This document shows positions 1-6,961 of a stretch of 10,313 bases of DNA, piece after piece; position 1 is the stretch's first letter, and each line of letters opens with the position of its first letter. The position numbers and the translations under genes were made by a program. Source of the stretch: Kiloniellales bacterium (GTDB lineage: Bacteria; Pseudomonadota; Alphaproteobacteria; Kiloniellales; JAKSBE01); the NCBI GenBank assembly GCA_030067055.1, contig JASJAL010000212.1, positions 1-10,313 of the forward strand, written 5' to 3'. The notes under the pieces are model-generated. The model was given only the letters and a program-made list of their open reading frames with translations, was not told the origin of the DNA and did no database searches.

Positions 1-542
1 ACGGTCTGGGCAACGGCACCGTCCGGGAACTTGGCCGGCCGCAGGTCGACGGCACAGAGCTTGGCCAGGGTCGCCGGCCACTTCTCGCCGGTCAGGCGGA
101 ACCAGGCGTGGCTGTCCCGGCGCGGCAGCGGATAGCCCTGCGGCCCCTCGCCGGCTTCGCGGCCAGCAAGCCAGGCCTCGTCGAGCGCGGTAAGAGCCGC
201 CTCGCCACCTTCCACGGCGGCGAGGATCAGCGCCTCGTTTTCTGAGAGGCGCGCCAGCAGGTTGCCGTCTTCCTGGCGTAGCGCCCGGTTGCTCTTATCT
301 GGTAGCGCGAGTCCCTGCCCTGCCAGCCAGTCCATTGTGCCGGCACCTTTGAAGCCGCCTCGGGCGACGACCGAGAGGTCGGTCAGGCCGAGCTGGCTGG
401 CCATCGCCGCCTCGGTCGCGGGATCGCCGAAGTCGGCGGCGATGGCCGCGTCGCCGAGGGCGACGAAGCTTGCACCCGCTGCCTCCAGCTTGCGGTGCAC
501 GAAGCTGCGCCGGGGATAGTCCGCCAGTTTCACCTCGGCCAC
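1..542 (-). CDS. soxG: Sarcosine oxidase gamma subunit (partial, 3' end beyond window)
   Basis: This is the last gene of the soxBDAG operon, encoding the gamma subunit of heterotetrameric sarcosine oxidase, which packs against the folate-binding part of the alpha subunit. About 180 codons are visible; the 3' end lies outside the window. Features seen: an LTDLS segment at residues 53-57 followed by a Gly-rich GGFKGAG stretch, and a C-terminal DSHAWFRLTGEKW motif, both typical of SoxG and of small GcvT-like proteins. I chose the GTG at 542 as start. The ATG at 547, which overlaps the soxA stop as TGATG, runs into a stop after five codons, while an AGGAGG at 552-557 lies nine bases before the GTG. 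The start is only four bases beyond the soxA stop, so translation is probably coupled. The family call rests on these motifs and on position in the operon. Confidence 0.87.
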   Translation of the reverse strand, partial: MAEVKLADYPRRSFVHRKLEAAGASFVALGDAAIAADFGDPATEAAMASQLGLTDLSVVARGGFKGAGTMDWLAGQGLALPDKSNRALRQEDGNLLARLSENEALILAAVEGGEAALTALDEAWLAGREAGEGPQGYPLPRRDSHAWFRLTGEKWPATLAKLCAVDLRPAKFPDGAVAQT

Positions 543-546
543 GGCA

Positions 547-3465
547 TCAGCCCTCCTGGCGCTGGTTCTTGGGGTCGTAGAAGGGCAGCGTCACCACCTG
601 TCCGTGGGCGTGCGTGCCGTCGGTCAAGCGGATCGTGATCCGGTCGCCGGGCCGGGCCGCGTCGGCCGCAGTGTAGGCCAGGCCGATGATCTGCCCGAGG
701 GTCGGCGAGCGCACCACCGAGGTGACGAAGCCGACCATCTCCTCCTCTCGAACCACGAGCTGGCTCTCCAGCGGCAGTGGCGAGTCCGGCGGCAGGGCGA
801 AACCGACCAGCCGGCGTTTCGAGGCATGACGCCCGCGCAGGGCCAGGGAACGCTGACCGACGAAGAAGGCCTTCTTGCCGGCCACCGCCCAGGCCATTTG
901 CGCTTCCTCCGGCGTGGTCATGGCGTCGGTATCCTGGCCGACGATGATGTGGCCCTTCTCCAGCCGCAGGACGCGCTGGGCCTCGACCCCGAAGGGCCGC
1001 GGGCCTTCGTCTCCGCCGGCCGCCATGAGGCGGTCCCAGAGCGCCTCGCCGTAGGAGGCCGGGACGTGGATCTCGTAGCCCAGCTCGCCCACGAAGCCGA
1101 CCCGCAGGACCCGGGCCGGGATTCCGGCCACGTAGCCCTCGCGCAGTCCCATGTAGGGAAAGGCCTCGGACGAAAGGTCGATGCCCTCGACCAGCCCGGC
1201 CAGCAGCTCCCGGGAACGTGGTCCGGCCAGGTTGACCCCGGCATAAGCCGCGGTGACGTTGGCGATATCGACATCGAGCCGCCATTGGGCGTTCCACCAG
1301 AGCATTGTCCGGTAGACCCGGTCGACCCCGCCGGTGGTCGCGGTCAGGTAGAAGTGGTCCTCGGCGAAGCGGCAGGCGACTCCGTCGTCGATGATGCTGC
1401 CGGCCTCGTTGGTCATCAGGAGATAGCGGCAGCGCCCAACCGGCTGTTTCTTGTAGGCGAAGGTGTAGAGCCGCTCGACGAACTCCGCGGCGTCCGGGCC
1501 GCGAACCTCGAGCCCGCCCAGGGTCGAGACGTCGATCAGGCCCGCCGACTCGCGCACCGTCCGGACCTCGGCCTCGATGCAGGCCAGCCGCTCGGACTCG
1601 CTGCCGTAGTAGGCAGGTCGCCACCAGAGACCGGCGGTCATCATCTGGGCGCCGGCGTCGAGGTGGCGATGGTGCATCGCGGTCAGGCGCTCTGGCTCGA
1701 AGCCGCGCCCGGCGAGCAGGCCCAGGCGCTCGGGCATCACCGGCGGCCGCGCCGTGGTGACGCCGACCGCCGCCAGGTCGCGCCCCGTCGCGCGGGCGAC
1801 GATCCGCGCCGCGTTCAGCGCCGCATGACGGCCCTGGCTCGGCCCCATGCCGACGGTCGAGAAGCGCTTGACCAGCTCGATCTCGTCGTAGCCCTCGGCC
1901 ACCGCGTTGATCAGGTCCCCGACTTGCAGATCCTCGTCGAAGTCGACGAAGTCCTTGCCCAGGGCTTCGCTCGGCAGGGGGCTGGACGCCGCGACCTCCA
2001 GTCGGCCGCGGTCGTCGCGCACCTGCACCCGGGGCTGATCGGCCGCCGTATCGTCCCCGCCGGCCGCCGCCCAGCCGGCCGTCCAGCCCTGGGTGATCAC
2101 TTCGTCGAGGGCGTAGGCGCCGGCCACCGCCCCGGCGAGGCGAACCCGGTCCGGCAGGCCGGTGATCCGCAGCCGCTCGTCGCTGCCGGATGCTTCGAGC
2201 CGGGCGCCCGCCTGCAGAGCCAGCTGATAGGCCGGCAGGGTGCCGGCCGATATGCAGACCAGGTCGCAGGTAAGGCTCTCGGCCGGTCGGCTGGCAGCCT
2301 CGGGTGTCAGCTCCGCCAGGCGAACACCTGCGACCCGGCGCCCACCGCGCCTGGATCGCACCTCCCGGATCATCCGGCCTGTCAGAACATTGACACCCTT
2401 CGCCACCACGGCCGCGGCCAGGCGCGAGGCATCGCCCGCGGGACGTGGGTCGATCACGGCCGCGATCTCGACCCCGGCATCCAGCAGGTCGAGGGCGACG
2501 CCGTAGCCGTCCGGGTTGCCGGCCAAGACCACGGCCCGCCGCCCCGGCCGCACGCCGTAGAGGCGGATCAGCCGCTGGGCGGCGCTGCCCAGCATCACTC
2601 CCGGAAGGTCGTTGTTGCGGAAGATCGCCGGCTGCTCGATCTCGCCGGTCGCCAGGATCAACTCCCCGGCGCGCAGCTTGATCATCCGATTGCCGCGCAG
2701 GACCGGCAGGTAGTTGTCGGCGAACCAGCCGTTGCAGAGCGCGGAGGTCATCACCGTGATCCCGGACGCGGTGGCCAGTTCGCCCAGCAAGGCGCGGCGC
2801 GCCTCGGCGGCGGCATGGCCCAACAGGTCCACGCGGGCAAAGGCCAGGGCACCGCCCAGCACGGGCGCCTGTTCGATCAGGCAGACCTCGGCACCCTGGC
2901 TGGTCGCGGCCAGGGCCGCAGAGATGCCGGCCGGCCCGCCGCCGACGACGGCGACGTCGCAGAAGGCGTAGGCCTTGTCGAAGTCGCCGGGTCTTGCCGC
3001 CAGATCGACCGCGCCCAGGCCGGCCTTGCGGCGAAAGATCGGCTCCCAGAAGCGCTGCCAGGCACCGCCCGGCCGGTAGAAGGCGCGGTAGTAGAAGCCG
3101 ACCGGCAGGAATCGGGCGACGGCCCCGACCCAGGCGTTCCGGTCGAAGCGCAGGCTGCCGCTGACGTTCTGCCCCCGCACGGCCAGGCCCTCGGAGATCG
3201 GCGTCAGGTCGGCCGGAACGTTGGGCTCGCCCGGCAGTTGGACCAGGCTGTTGGCGTCGTGGCCGGCAAGGCTCATGACACCCCGCGGCCGGTGGTACTT
3301 GAAGGAACGCGACAGCACCCACTGGTCGCCCGCCGCCAGGGCCGAGGCGATGCTATCGCCCTCAAAACCTTCGAAACGCCGGCCTTCGAAGGAAAAACCG
3401 ACCCTGCGGTCGCGATCGATCAGCAAGCCGAAGGGTGGCGGCAGGCGGTTGGGCTGGGCGGTCAC
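547..3465 (-). CDS. soxA: Sarcosine oxidase alpha subunit
   Basis: This is the large subunit (972 aa, normal for the family) of cytoplasmic heterotetrameric sarcosine oxidase, which converts sarcosine, O2 and tetrahydrofolate to glycine, H2O2 and 5,10-methylene-THF. Domains in order: an N-terminal 2Fe-2S-ferredoxin-like fold (about residues 10-100, with the SFKYHRPRG motif) that lacks cluster cysteines, as usual for SoxA; a dinucleotide-binding flavoprotein domain with VVGGGPAG at 173-180 and an acidic residue (LIEQ) at the end of the second strand; and a C-terminal GcvT-like folate-binding domain (roughly 600-965) with LIDVSTLGGLEVRGPDA and NLAGPRSRELL. The FYYRAFYRP / WEPIFRRKAGLG segment (about 124-150) is characteristic of this branch. 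The start is the GTG at 3465, overlapping the soxD stop as GTGA; the frame is open further upstream but that part overlaps soxD and does not look like SoxA. No clear Shine-Dalgarno sequence is visible, consistent with coupling to soxD. Confidence 0.95.
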   Translation of the reverse strand: MTAQPNRLPPPFGLLIDRDRRVGFSFEGRRFEGFEGDSIASALAAGDQWVLSRSFKYHRPRGVMSLAGHDANSLVQLPGEPNVPADLTPISEGLAVRGQNVSGSLRFDRNAWVGAVARFLPVGFYYRAFYRPGGAWQRFWEPIFRRKAGLGAVDLAARPGDFDKAYAFCDVAVVGGGPAGISAALAATSQGAEVCLIEQAPVLGGALAFARVDLLGHAAAEARRALLGELATASGITVMTSALCNGWFADNYLPVLRGNRMIKLRAGELILATGEIEQPAIFRNNDLPGVMLGSAAQRLIRLYGVRPGRRAVVLAGNPDGYGVALDLLDAGVEIAAVIDPRPAGDASRLAAAVVAKGVNVLTGRMIREVRSRRGGRRVAGVRLAELTPEAASRPAESLTCDLVCISAGTLPAYQLALQAGARLEASGSDERLRITGLPDRVRLAGAVAGAYALDEVITQGWTAGWAAAGGDDTAADQPRVQVRDDRGRLEVAASSPLPSEALGKDFVDFDEDLQVGDLINAVAEGYDEIELVKRFSTVGMGPSQGRHAALNAARIVARATGRDLAAVGVTTARPPVMPERLGLLAGRGFEPERLTAMHHRHLDAGAQMMTAGLWWRPAYYGSESERLACIEAEVRTVRESAGLIDVSTLGGLEVRGPDAAEFVERLYTFAYKKQPVGRCRYLLMTNEAGSIIDDGVACRFAEDHFYLTATTGGVDRVYRTMLWWNAQWRLDVDIANVTAAYAGVNLAGPRSRELLAGLVEGIDLSSEAFPYMGLREGYVAGIPARVLRVGFVGELGYEIHVPASYGEALWDRLMAAGGDEGPRPFGVEAQRVLRLEKGHIIVGQDTDAMTTPEEAQMAWAVAGKKAFFVGQRSLALRGRHASKRRLVGFALPPDSPLPLESQLVVREEEMVGFVTSVVRSPTLGQIIGLAYTAADAARPGDRITIRLTDGTHAHGQVVTLPFYDPKNQRQEG

Positions 3466-3758
3466 GTCGAAGGCGTCCCGGCATTGAAGTCGCGCCGCTT
3501 CTCGTACACCTCGTTCGCCGGGTAGGTGCGCAAGATCTCGTCGGTCACGGTGTCGCGCTCGGCGATGAACCAAAAGCTCGACGGCAGGTGGCACCACCAC
3601 TCGCGAACCACGCCGGCGGTGTTGTTCTCGTTCCAGATATGATCGGCCCAGGCGTCGTCACCGGTATCGCTCGGCTCGGGCTTCTCGACCACCTCGCCGT
3701 AGCAGGCGAACTCCGAGATGTTTCGCGGGCCGTTCAGCGGGCAGCGGAGAATCTTCAT
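3462..3758 (-). CDS. soxD: Sarcosine oxidase delta subunit, variant lacking two zinc ligands
   Basis: This is the small delta subunit (98 aa) of heterotetrameric sarcosine oxidase. It begins MKILRCPLNGPRN and contains WADHIWNENN, GVVREWWCH, FWFIAERDTVTDEIL and YPANEVYEKR, all recognisable SoxD landmarks. In the classical delta subunit of known structure a Zn is held by Cys6, Cys9, His59 and Cys63. Here Cys6 and the His (H57) remain, but Cys9 is Asn9 and the last Cys is Ser61, so the classical zinc site is broken. I recall this CPxNGPRN form as recurrent in proteobacteria, so it is more likely a subfamily trait than damage. I prefer the ATG at 3758; a GTG two codons upstream (3764) is the alternative. 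The gene starts 13 bases after the soxB stop and its own stop overlaps the soxA start. Confidence 0.92.
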   Translation of the reverse strand: MKILRCPLNGPRNISEFACYGEVVEKPEPSDTGDDAWADHIWNENNTAGVVREWWCHLPSSFWFIAERDTVTDEILRTYPANEVYEKRRDFNAGTPST

Positions 3759-3771
3759 GCGCACACGTCCA

Positions 3772-5010
3772 TCAATGGCTGGCCGCCGTGGCGCCCATCT
3801 CGTTGACTAGGTCGAAGCTTTGGAAGCGCTCCAGGCGAAATGGCTCCAGGATCGCCGGCAGCTTGCCCGTGGCCACCGCCTCGGCCAGACGCTTGCCGGC
3901 GACCGGCGTCGCCTTGAAGCCCCAGGTGCCCCAGCCGGCGTCGAGCCAGTAGTTCTTCAGCGGGCTGACGCCCAGGATCGGGCTGTAGTCCGGAGTCATG
4001 TCGGTGATGCCGGCCCATTGCCGCAACAGCCGCACCTCGCCCAGGAAGGGGAAGAGATCCAGGGTATGGCCGATCAGGCTTTCCTTGAGGTCGAGGGTCG
4101 AGCGGGTCGAATAGAGCGGATAGGGATCGGAGCCGCCGCCGATCACCAGCTCGCCGCGCGCGGTCTGCGAGACATAGGCGTGCAACCCCGCCGAGGAGAC
4201 CAGCGGATCGAGGAAGGGCTTCAGCGGATGGGTCACCATGGCCTGCAGTGGGAAGCTGCGGATCGGCAGGCGGATCCCCGCCATCGCGGCAACCTGGGAG
4301 CTCATCCCGGCCACCGCCTGCACCACTTGGCCGCCCTGGGTCATGCCCCGGTTGGTGTGGACCGCGGTGACCCGACCGTTGTCGACCGTCATGCCGATGA
4401 CTTCGGTGCGCTGGTGGATCTCGACGCCCAGTTCCGCGGCACGGGCGGCGTAGCCCCAGGCCACCGCGTCGTGGCGGCCGGTCCCGCCGTCCGGATGCCA
4501 GAGCCCGCCCAGGATTGGATAGCGCTTCATCTCAAGGTTCAGGCAGGGGACCAGCTCGCGGATCTGCTTGCGATCGACCAGCTCGATCCGAGTTCCGCAA
4601 AAGCGCCCGACCTCGGCCCGCTGCCGGAAGGTCCGCAGGGTCGCATCGGAATGCGCCAGGGTCAGCTGGCCGCGCTGGCTGTAGAGCAGGTTGAAGCCGA
4701 GCTCGCCGGAGAGCCCGCCGTAGAGCGCGACACCCTCCTTGTAGAAGCGGACCGATTCCGGGGTGATGTAGTTGGAGCGGATGACCGCCGTGTTGCGCGC
4801 CGTGTTGCCGCCGGCCAGATAGCCCTTCTCTAGGACGCAGACCTTCCGGACCCCATGGTGGCAGGCCAGGTAGTAGGCGGTGGCGAGCCCGTGGCCGCCG
4901 CCGCCGATGATGACGACGTCGTAGGCGGTCTTCAGATCCGGTGTCGGCGGGATGTCCCGGCGCGCCGGATAGCGGCGGCTGAAACCGTACTTGAGCAGCC
5001 CCCAGGCCAT
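3772..5010 (-). CDS. soxB: Sarcosine oxidase beta subunit
   Basis: This is the FAD/FMN-carrying catalytic beta subunit (412 aa) of heterotetrameric sarcosine oxidase, a member of the DAO (D-amino-acid oxidase-like) flavoprotein family, and the first gene of the operon. Seen: a Rossmann FAD-binding motif VVIIGGGGHG at residues 32-41, the ribose-binding Glu61 in VLEKGYLAGGN, the conserved NTARNTAVIRSNY segment, and GGTGRHDAVAWGYA, whose His180 matches the histidine that carries covalent FMN in characterised SoxB proteins. The C-terminal ITDMTPDYSPILG and GWGTWGFKATP motifs complete the active site and FAD cradle. The frame is open upstream to 5097, but the ATG at 5010 gives the typical SoxB N terminus and is preceded by a purine-rich GGAGAGGGG ribosome-binding site, so the longer version is not used. 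Confidence 0.96.
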   Translation of the reverse strand: MAWGLLKYGFSRRYPARRDIPPTPDLKTAYDVVIIGGGGHGLATAYYLACHHGVRKVCVLEKGYLAGGNTARNTAVIRSNYITPESVRFYKEGVALYGGLSGELGFNLLYSQRGQLTLAHSDATLRTFRQRAEVGRFCGTRIELVDRKQIRELVPCLNLEMKRYPILGGLWHPDGGTGRHDAVAWGYAARAAELGVEIHQRTEVIGMTVDNGRVTAVHTNRGMTQGGQVVQAVAGMSSQVAAMAGIRLPIRSFPLQAMVTHPLKPFLDPLVSSAGLHAYVSQTARGELVIGGGSDPYPLYSTRSTLDLKESLIGHTLDLFPFLGEVRLLRQWAGITDMTPDYSPILGVSPLKNYWLDAGWGTWGFKATPVAGKRLAEAVATGKLPAILEPFRLERFQSFDLVNEMGATAASH

Positions 5011-5152
5011 GCCTGCCCCTCTCCGCCTCACCGTCTTGTGCCCCGCTGCCACGCGAGGCCGCCGGACACTCGACCCCTTCCGGCCCGATCCCGTCAAGCC
5101 GCCTCATGGCTTTGCTATCTTGCCGAAACCGACGAAGCCGTGGAATTCGCTG

Positions 5153-5181
5153 CGCATAGCGGCTCTCTAAGCGAGCCGCAA
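5153..5181 (-). promoter_or_regulatory. Possible soxB promoter with an inverted repeat in its spacer
   Basis: On the minus strand a TTGCGG (5181-5176) and a TATGCG (5158-5153) are separated by 17 bases, a possible weak sigma70-type -35/-10 pair about 140 bases before the soxB ATG. A perfect inverted repeat, GCGGCTC / GAGCCGC (5159-5165 and 5173-5179, 7-nt gap), fills the spacer and overlaps the -35. That placement fits an operator for a regulator of sarcosine use, or a hairpin if transcription starts further upstream. The repeat is seen directly; the promoter assignment is a weak inference, since each hexamer matches consensus at only about half its positions. Confidence 0.3.
5159..5179. repeat. 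Perfect 7-bp inverted repeat with 7-nt gap
   Basis: The arms gcggctc (5159-5165) and gagccgc (5173-5179) are exact reverse complements around the gap tctaagc. It lies in the 361-bp region between the divergent soxB and ion-channel genes, closer to soxB. It has no U-tract on either strand, so it is not a terminator. Confidence 0.6.
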
Positions 5182-5276
5182 GCCCTTCAAAATATGAGCC
5201 GCCGCCCCATCTAGGAGACCATTCGGTCGGACACAGGCGGATTCGGACCGCGGGCCGACCTTGGGGGTTTAAGCAA

Positions 5277-5305
5277 TCGGCAACGCTGTCCGGCAAAGCT
5301 ATACC
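5277..5305 (+). promoter_or_regulatory. Possible sigma70-type promoter of the channel gene
   Basis: TCGGCA (5277-5282) and TATACC (5300-5305) are spaced by 17 bases; each matches four of six consensus positions. Transcription would begin near 5312, which would exclude the TTG at 5309 as translation start and leave a leader of about 60 to 90 bases before ATG 5372 or 5402. It is a weak call based on pattern alone. Confidence 0.28.
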
Positions 5306-5371
5306 GCTTTGGCGACGTCCCTGGTGGCGGCAGCGCCCGATGACTGCAAGAAAGGTTCACGAGTTCGAGCG

Positions 5372-6199
5372 ATGAGTGCTTCGGAAGAACGCACGGGGGC
5401 GATGACCCTGACCAGCCGCCTGAAGGCCTTTATCGAGGCGCCGGCGACGCAGAAATTCATCATAGCCGTCATTGTGATCAACGCGGTCGTCCTTGGGCTG
5501 GAAACCTCGCCGAGCATCATGGCCACGATCGGTGGCCCTCTCATCTTCCTCGATGTTGCCGCGCTCTGTATCTTCGTGGTCGAGATCGCGATCAAGCTGT
5601 TCGTCTACCGCTGGTCCTTCTTCCGCAGCCCCTGGAACCTCTTCGACTTCGTCATCGTCGGTATCGCCCTGGTTCCGGCCAGCGAAGGCATGTCGGTCCT
5701 GCGCGCTTTGCGAATCCTGCGTGCGCTGCGCTTGCTGTCGATGATCCCGAAAATGCGCACGGTGATCGAGGCCCTGCTGCGCGCCATTCCCGGGCTGAGC
5801 TCCGTGATCGGCCTGCTGCTGCTGGTCTTCTATATCTTCGCCGTGATGGCGACCAAGCTGTTCGGCGCGGAGTTCGACGAGTGGTTCGGCACGATCGGTC
5901 GCTCCTTCTTCTCGTTGTTCCAGATCATGACCCTGGAATCCTGGTCGATGGGCATCGTCCGACCGGTGATGGACGAATTTCCCTACGCCTGGGTCTTCTT
6001 CGTCGCCTTCATCCTGTCGACGACCTTCGCGGTGCTGAACCTCTTTATTGCGATCATCGTCAACTCCATGCACGAAGCTGCCGAGCAAGAGGCGGAGGCG
6101 CAGGGCAAGGAGCTGCAGCCTGTCCTCAACGAACTGCAAGCCCTGCGCAGCGAGATCGCCGAGCTGCGGCGCGAGAACGGCAGTCGGCACGACCCCTGA
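5372..6199 (+). CDS. Single-domain voltage-gated sodium channel (BacNav family)
   Basis: This is an inner-membrane, six-segment voltage-gated cation channel of the NaChBac/NavAb type (275 aa; NaChBac is 274), expected to work as a homotetramer. Using the ATG at 5372 as residue 1: S1 about 29-45, S2 58-79 with acidic and basic charge partners (VVEIAIKLF), S3 90-104 (NLFDFVIVGIALVP), and S4 with four arginines in i+3 spacing (R111, R114, R117, R120). S5 is about 141-162, the pore has selectivity filter TLESWSM at 187-193, and S6 is about 205-232. A Glu-rich helical tail (234-270) has heptad-like hydrophobics, the tetramerising coiled coil of this family. The filter is the one I recall for NavAb and predicts Na+ selectivity. 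The start is uncertain: ATG 5402 (265 aa) also fits, and neither has a strong ribosome-binding site; a TTG at 5309 is unlikely. Confidence 0.93.
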   Translation: MSASEERTGAMTLTSRLKAFIEAPATQKFIIAVIVINAVVLGLETSPSIMATIGGPLIFLDVAALCIFVVEIAIKLFVYRWSFFRSPWNLFDFVIVGIALVPASEGMSVLRALRILRALRLLSMIPKMRTVIEALLRAIPGLSSVIGLLLLVFYIFAVMATKLFGAEFDEWFGTIGRSFFSLFQIMTLESWSMGIVRPVMDEFPYAWVFFVAFILSTTFAVLNLFIAIIVNSMHEAAEQEAEAQGKELQPVLNELQALRSEIAELRRENGSRHDP

Positions 6200-6204
6200 T
6201 TCCG

Positions 6205-6238
6205 AAAAAGAAAAGGGCGCCGACTAAAGCCGGCGCCC
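6205..6238 (-). terminator. Rho-independent terminator of the fasciclin gene
   Basis: On the minus strand a perfect 8-bp GC stem (GGGCGCCG / CGGCGCCC at 6238-6231 and 6222-6215, 8-nt loop) is followed by TTTTCTTTTT. It lies 21 bases past the fasciclin stop codon. The channel gene ends six bases before it on the other strand; the stem may also end that transcript, but on the plus strand there is no good U-tract. Confidence 0.88.
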
Positions 6239-6259
6239 GATTCCTACCTTATTGAGTCG

Positions 6260-6775
6260 TTACTGCGGCAGCAGAACGGTATCGATAACGTGAATAACGC
6301 CGTTCGAAGCCTCGACGTCGGCGGTCGTGACCGAAGCGTTGTTGATCTTGACGCCTTGAGTCGCATCGACATTCAGGGACTGGCCTTCGACCGTGGCCGC
6401 GGCCAGCTGCTTGCCGGCGATGTCCGACGACATGATCTTTCCGGGCACCACGTGGTAGGTCAGGATCTGGACCAGCTTGTCCTTGTTCTCCGGCTTCAGC
6501 AGGTTGTCGATCGTGCCGGCCGGCAGCTTGGCGAAGGCGGCGTCGGTCGGCGCGAAGACGGTGTAGGGGCCATCGGCCTTGAGCGTATCGACCAGATCGG
6601 CGGCCTGAACGGCAGCGACCAGGGTCTTGAAGCTGCCCGCCGATACCGCGGTATCGACGATGTCGGCCTTGGCTTCAGGTGCGCTCGCCGACTTGGTCTC
6701 GGTGTTCGCGCAGGCGGCCAACCCGATGGCCGGAACGACGACTGCAATAGCCAGGAAAAGACGCTTGATGCCCAT
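6260..6775 (-). CDS. Fasciclin-domain lipoprotein
   Basis: This encodes a 171-aa secreted protein with one fasciclin (FAS1) domain. FAS1 domains mediate cell-surface adhesion; the partner here is unknown. The N terminus [18 protein letters not shown] and the lipobox LAAC (Cys22) form a lipoprotein signal peptide. Ala-Asn after the Cys carries no inner-membrane retention Asp at +2, so an outer-membrane anchor is likely. After a short Ala/Ser/Glu linker the FAS1 domain fills about residues 38-171: [11 protein letters not shown] (H1 motif), the YHVVPGK core, and [12 protein letters not shown] (H2 motif) at the very end. I chose the ATG at 6775 because it starts exactly at the signal peptide and follows an AGAGGAAG ribosome-binding site by about eight bases; the frame is open to 6808, but that extension does not look like protein. 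The gene is monocistronic, with a clear terminator behind it. Confidence 0.93.
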   Translation of the reverse strand: MGIKRLFLAIAVVVPAIGLAACANTETKSASAPEAKADIVDTAVSAGSFKTLVAAVQAADLVDTLKADGPYTVFAPTDAAFAKLPAGTIDNLLKPENKDKLVQILTYHVVPGKIMSSDIAGKQLAAATVEGQSLNVDATQGVKINNASVTTADVEASNGVIHVIDTVLLPQ

Positions 6776-6806
6776 GATGAGTACTTCCTCTCTCGAAACT
6801 TGGCAC

Positions 6807-6838
6807 AAAAAAAGGGTCCGCGTTTTCGGACGATCCCC
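6807..6838 (-). terminator. Hairpin plus U-tract between the amidotransferase and fasciclin genes
   Basis: On the minus strand GGGGATCGTCCG AAAACG CGGACCC is followed by seven T's (6813-6807). The core stem is GTCCG/CGGAC (6831-6827 with 6820-6816), extendable by GGG/CCC across a bulge. It is about 120 bases past the amidotransferase stop and can end the mttB operon. However, it also lies only 31 bases before the fasciclin ATG, so any fasciclin promoter placed further upstream would have to read through it. That leaves attenuation of the fasciclin gene as an alternative role. Confidence 0.6.
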
Positions 6839-6914
6839 TTTCCCAAACCTTCAGAGTTCTTGTCGTTGTCTCCGTTCCAAGTGCCTACGACCCTTCATCC
6901 ACCCTGGATCACTG

Positions 6915-6931
6915 CTCCGATAATTTCGGAG
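6915..6931. repeat. Hairpin-forming inverted repeat after the amidotransferase gene
   Basis: The arms ctccga (6915-6920) and tcggag (6926-6931) pair perfectly around the 5-nt loop taatt. There is no U-tract on either side, so it is not a complete terminator. It may protect the 3' end of the mttB operon transcript or act in the fasciclin 5' region. Confidence 0.45.
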
Positions 6932-6946
6932 GCTTTCAACCGTGCG

Positions 6947-6961
6947 AGCGGGAGTCCCGCT
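6947..6961. repeat. 15-bp near-perfect palindrome at the amidotransferase stop codon
   Basis: agcggga (6947-6953) and tcccgct (6955-6961) are exact reverse complements around a single G. The repeat overlaps the TAG stop of the amidotransferase gene (6962-6960). As RNA it would form a GC-rich hairpin with a slightly opened loop; no U-tract follows. Confidence 0.5.

Larger units (their letters stand above)
5011..5371. other. Divergent intergenic region between soxB and the sodium-channel gene
   Basis: This 361-bp stretch must hold the 5' regions of both the sox operon (leftward) and the channel gene (rightward). Reading frames cross it, but none resembles a protein or has a convincing start. 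It is visibly more AT-rich around 5110-5210 than the flanking genes. It contains the 5159-5179 inverted repeat and candidate promoters on both strands. I do not recognise a riboswitch; no glycine- or cobalamin-type core was seen by eye. Confidence 0.6.

Noticed and set aside
530..3322. A 930-codon minus-strand frame overlapping soxA.
   Set aside because: It is an out-of-frame shadow of soxA, rich in Arg/Gly/Pro, with no recognisable motif. The ATG at 547 that could begin soxG belongs to this frame and stops after five codons.
604..3525. A plus-strand open reading frame of more than 970 codons antisense to soxA.
   Set aside because: It is the mirror of a strongly conserved high-GC gene. Its translation is rich in Arg, Gly, Gln, Asp and Ala without any domain pattern, and soxA explains the region fully.
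3466..3600. N-terminal extension of SoxA to the start at 3600.
   Set aside because: The extra 45 residues overlap soxD entirely and do not resemble SoxA; the GTG at 3465 overlapping the soxD stop gives a normal SoxA N terminus.
5011..5296. Minus-strand frame extending out of soxB into the intergenic region.
   Set aside because: The part in 5011-5296 reads into a shadow frame of soxB, has no ribosome-binding site of note and resembles no protein.
5357..6190. Minus-strand frame of 277 codons antisense to the sodium channel.
   Set aside because: It is rich in Gln, Asp, His and Arg, the usual antisense image of a membrane protein, while the sense strand encodes a clear voltage-gated channel.
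6863..6889. Possible stress sigma factor (EcfG-type) promoter before the fasciclin gene, based on a GGAAC on the minus strand.
   Set aside because: At the required 17-bp spacing the sequence is CTCT rather than CGTT, so only half of the signature is present.
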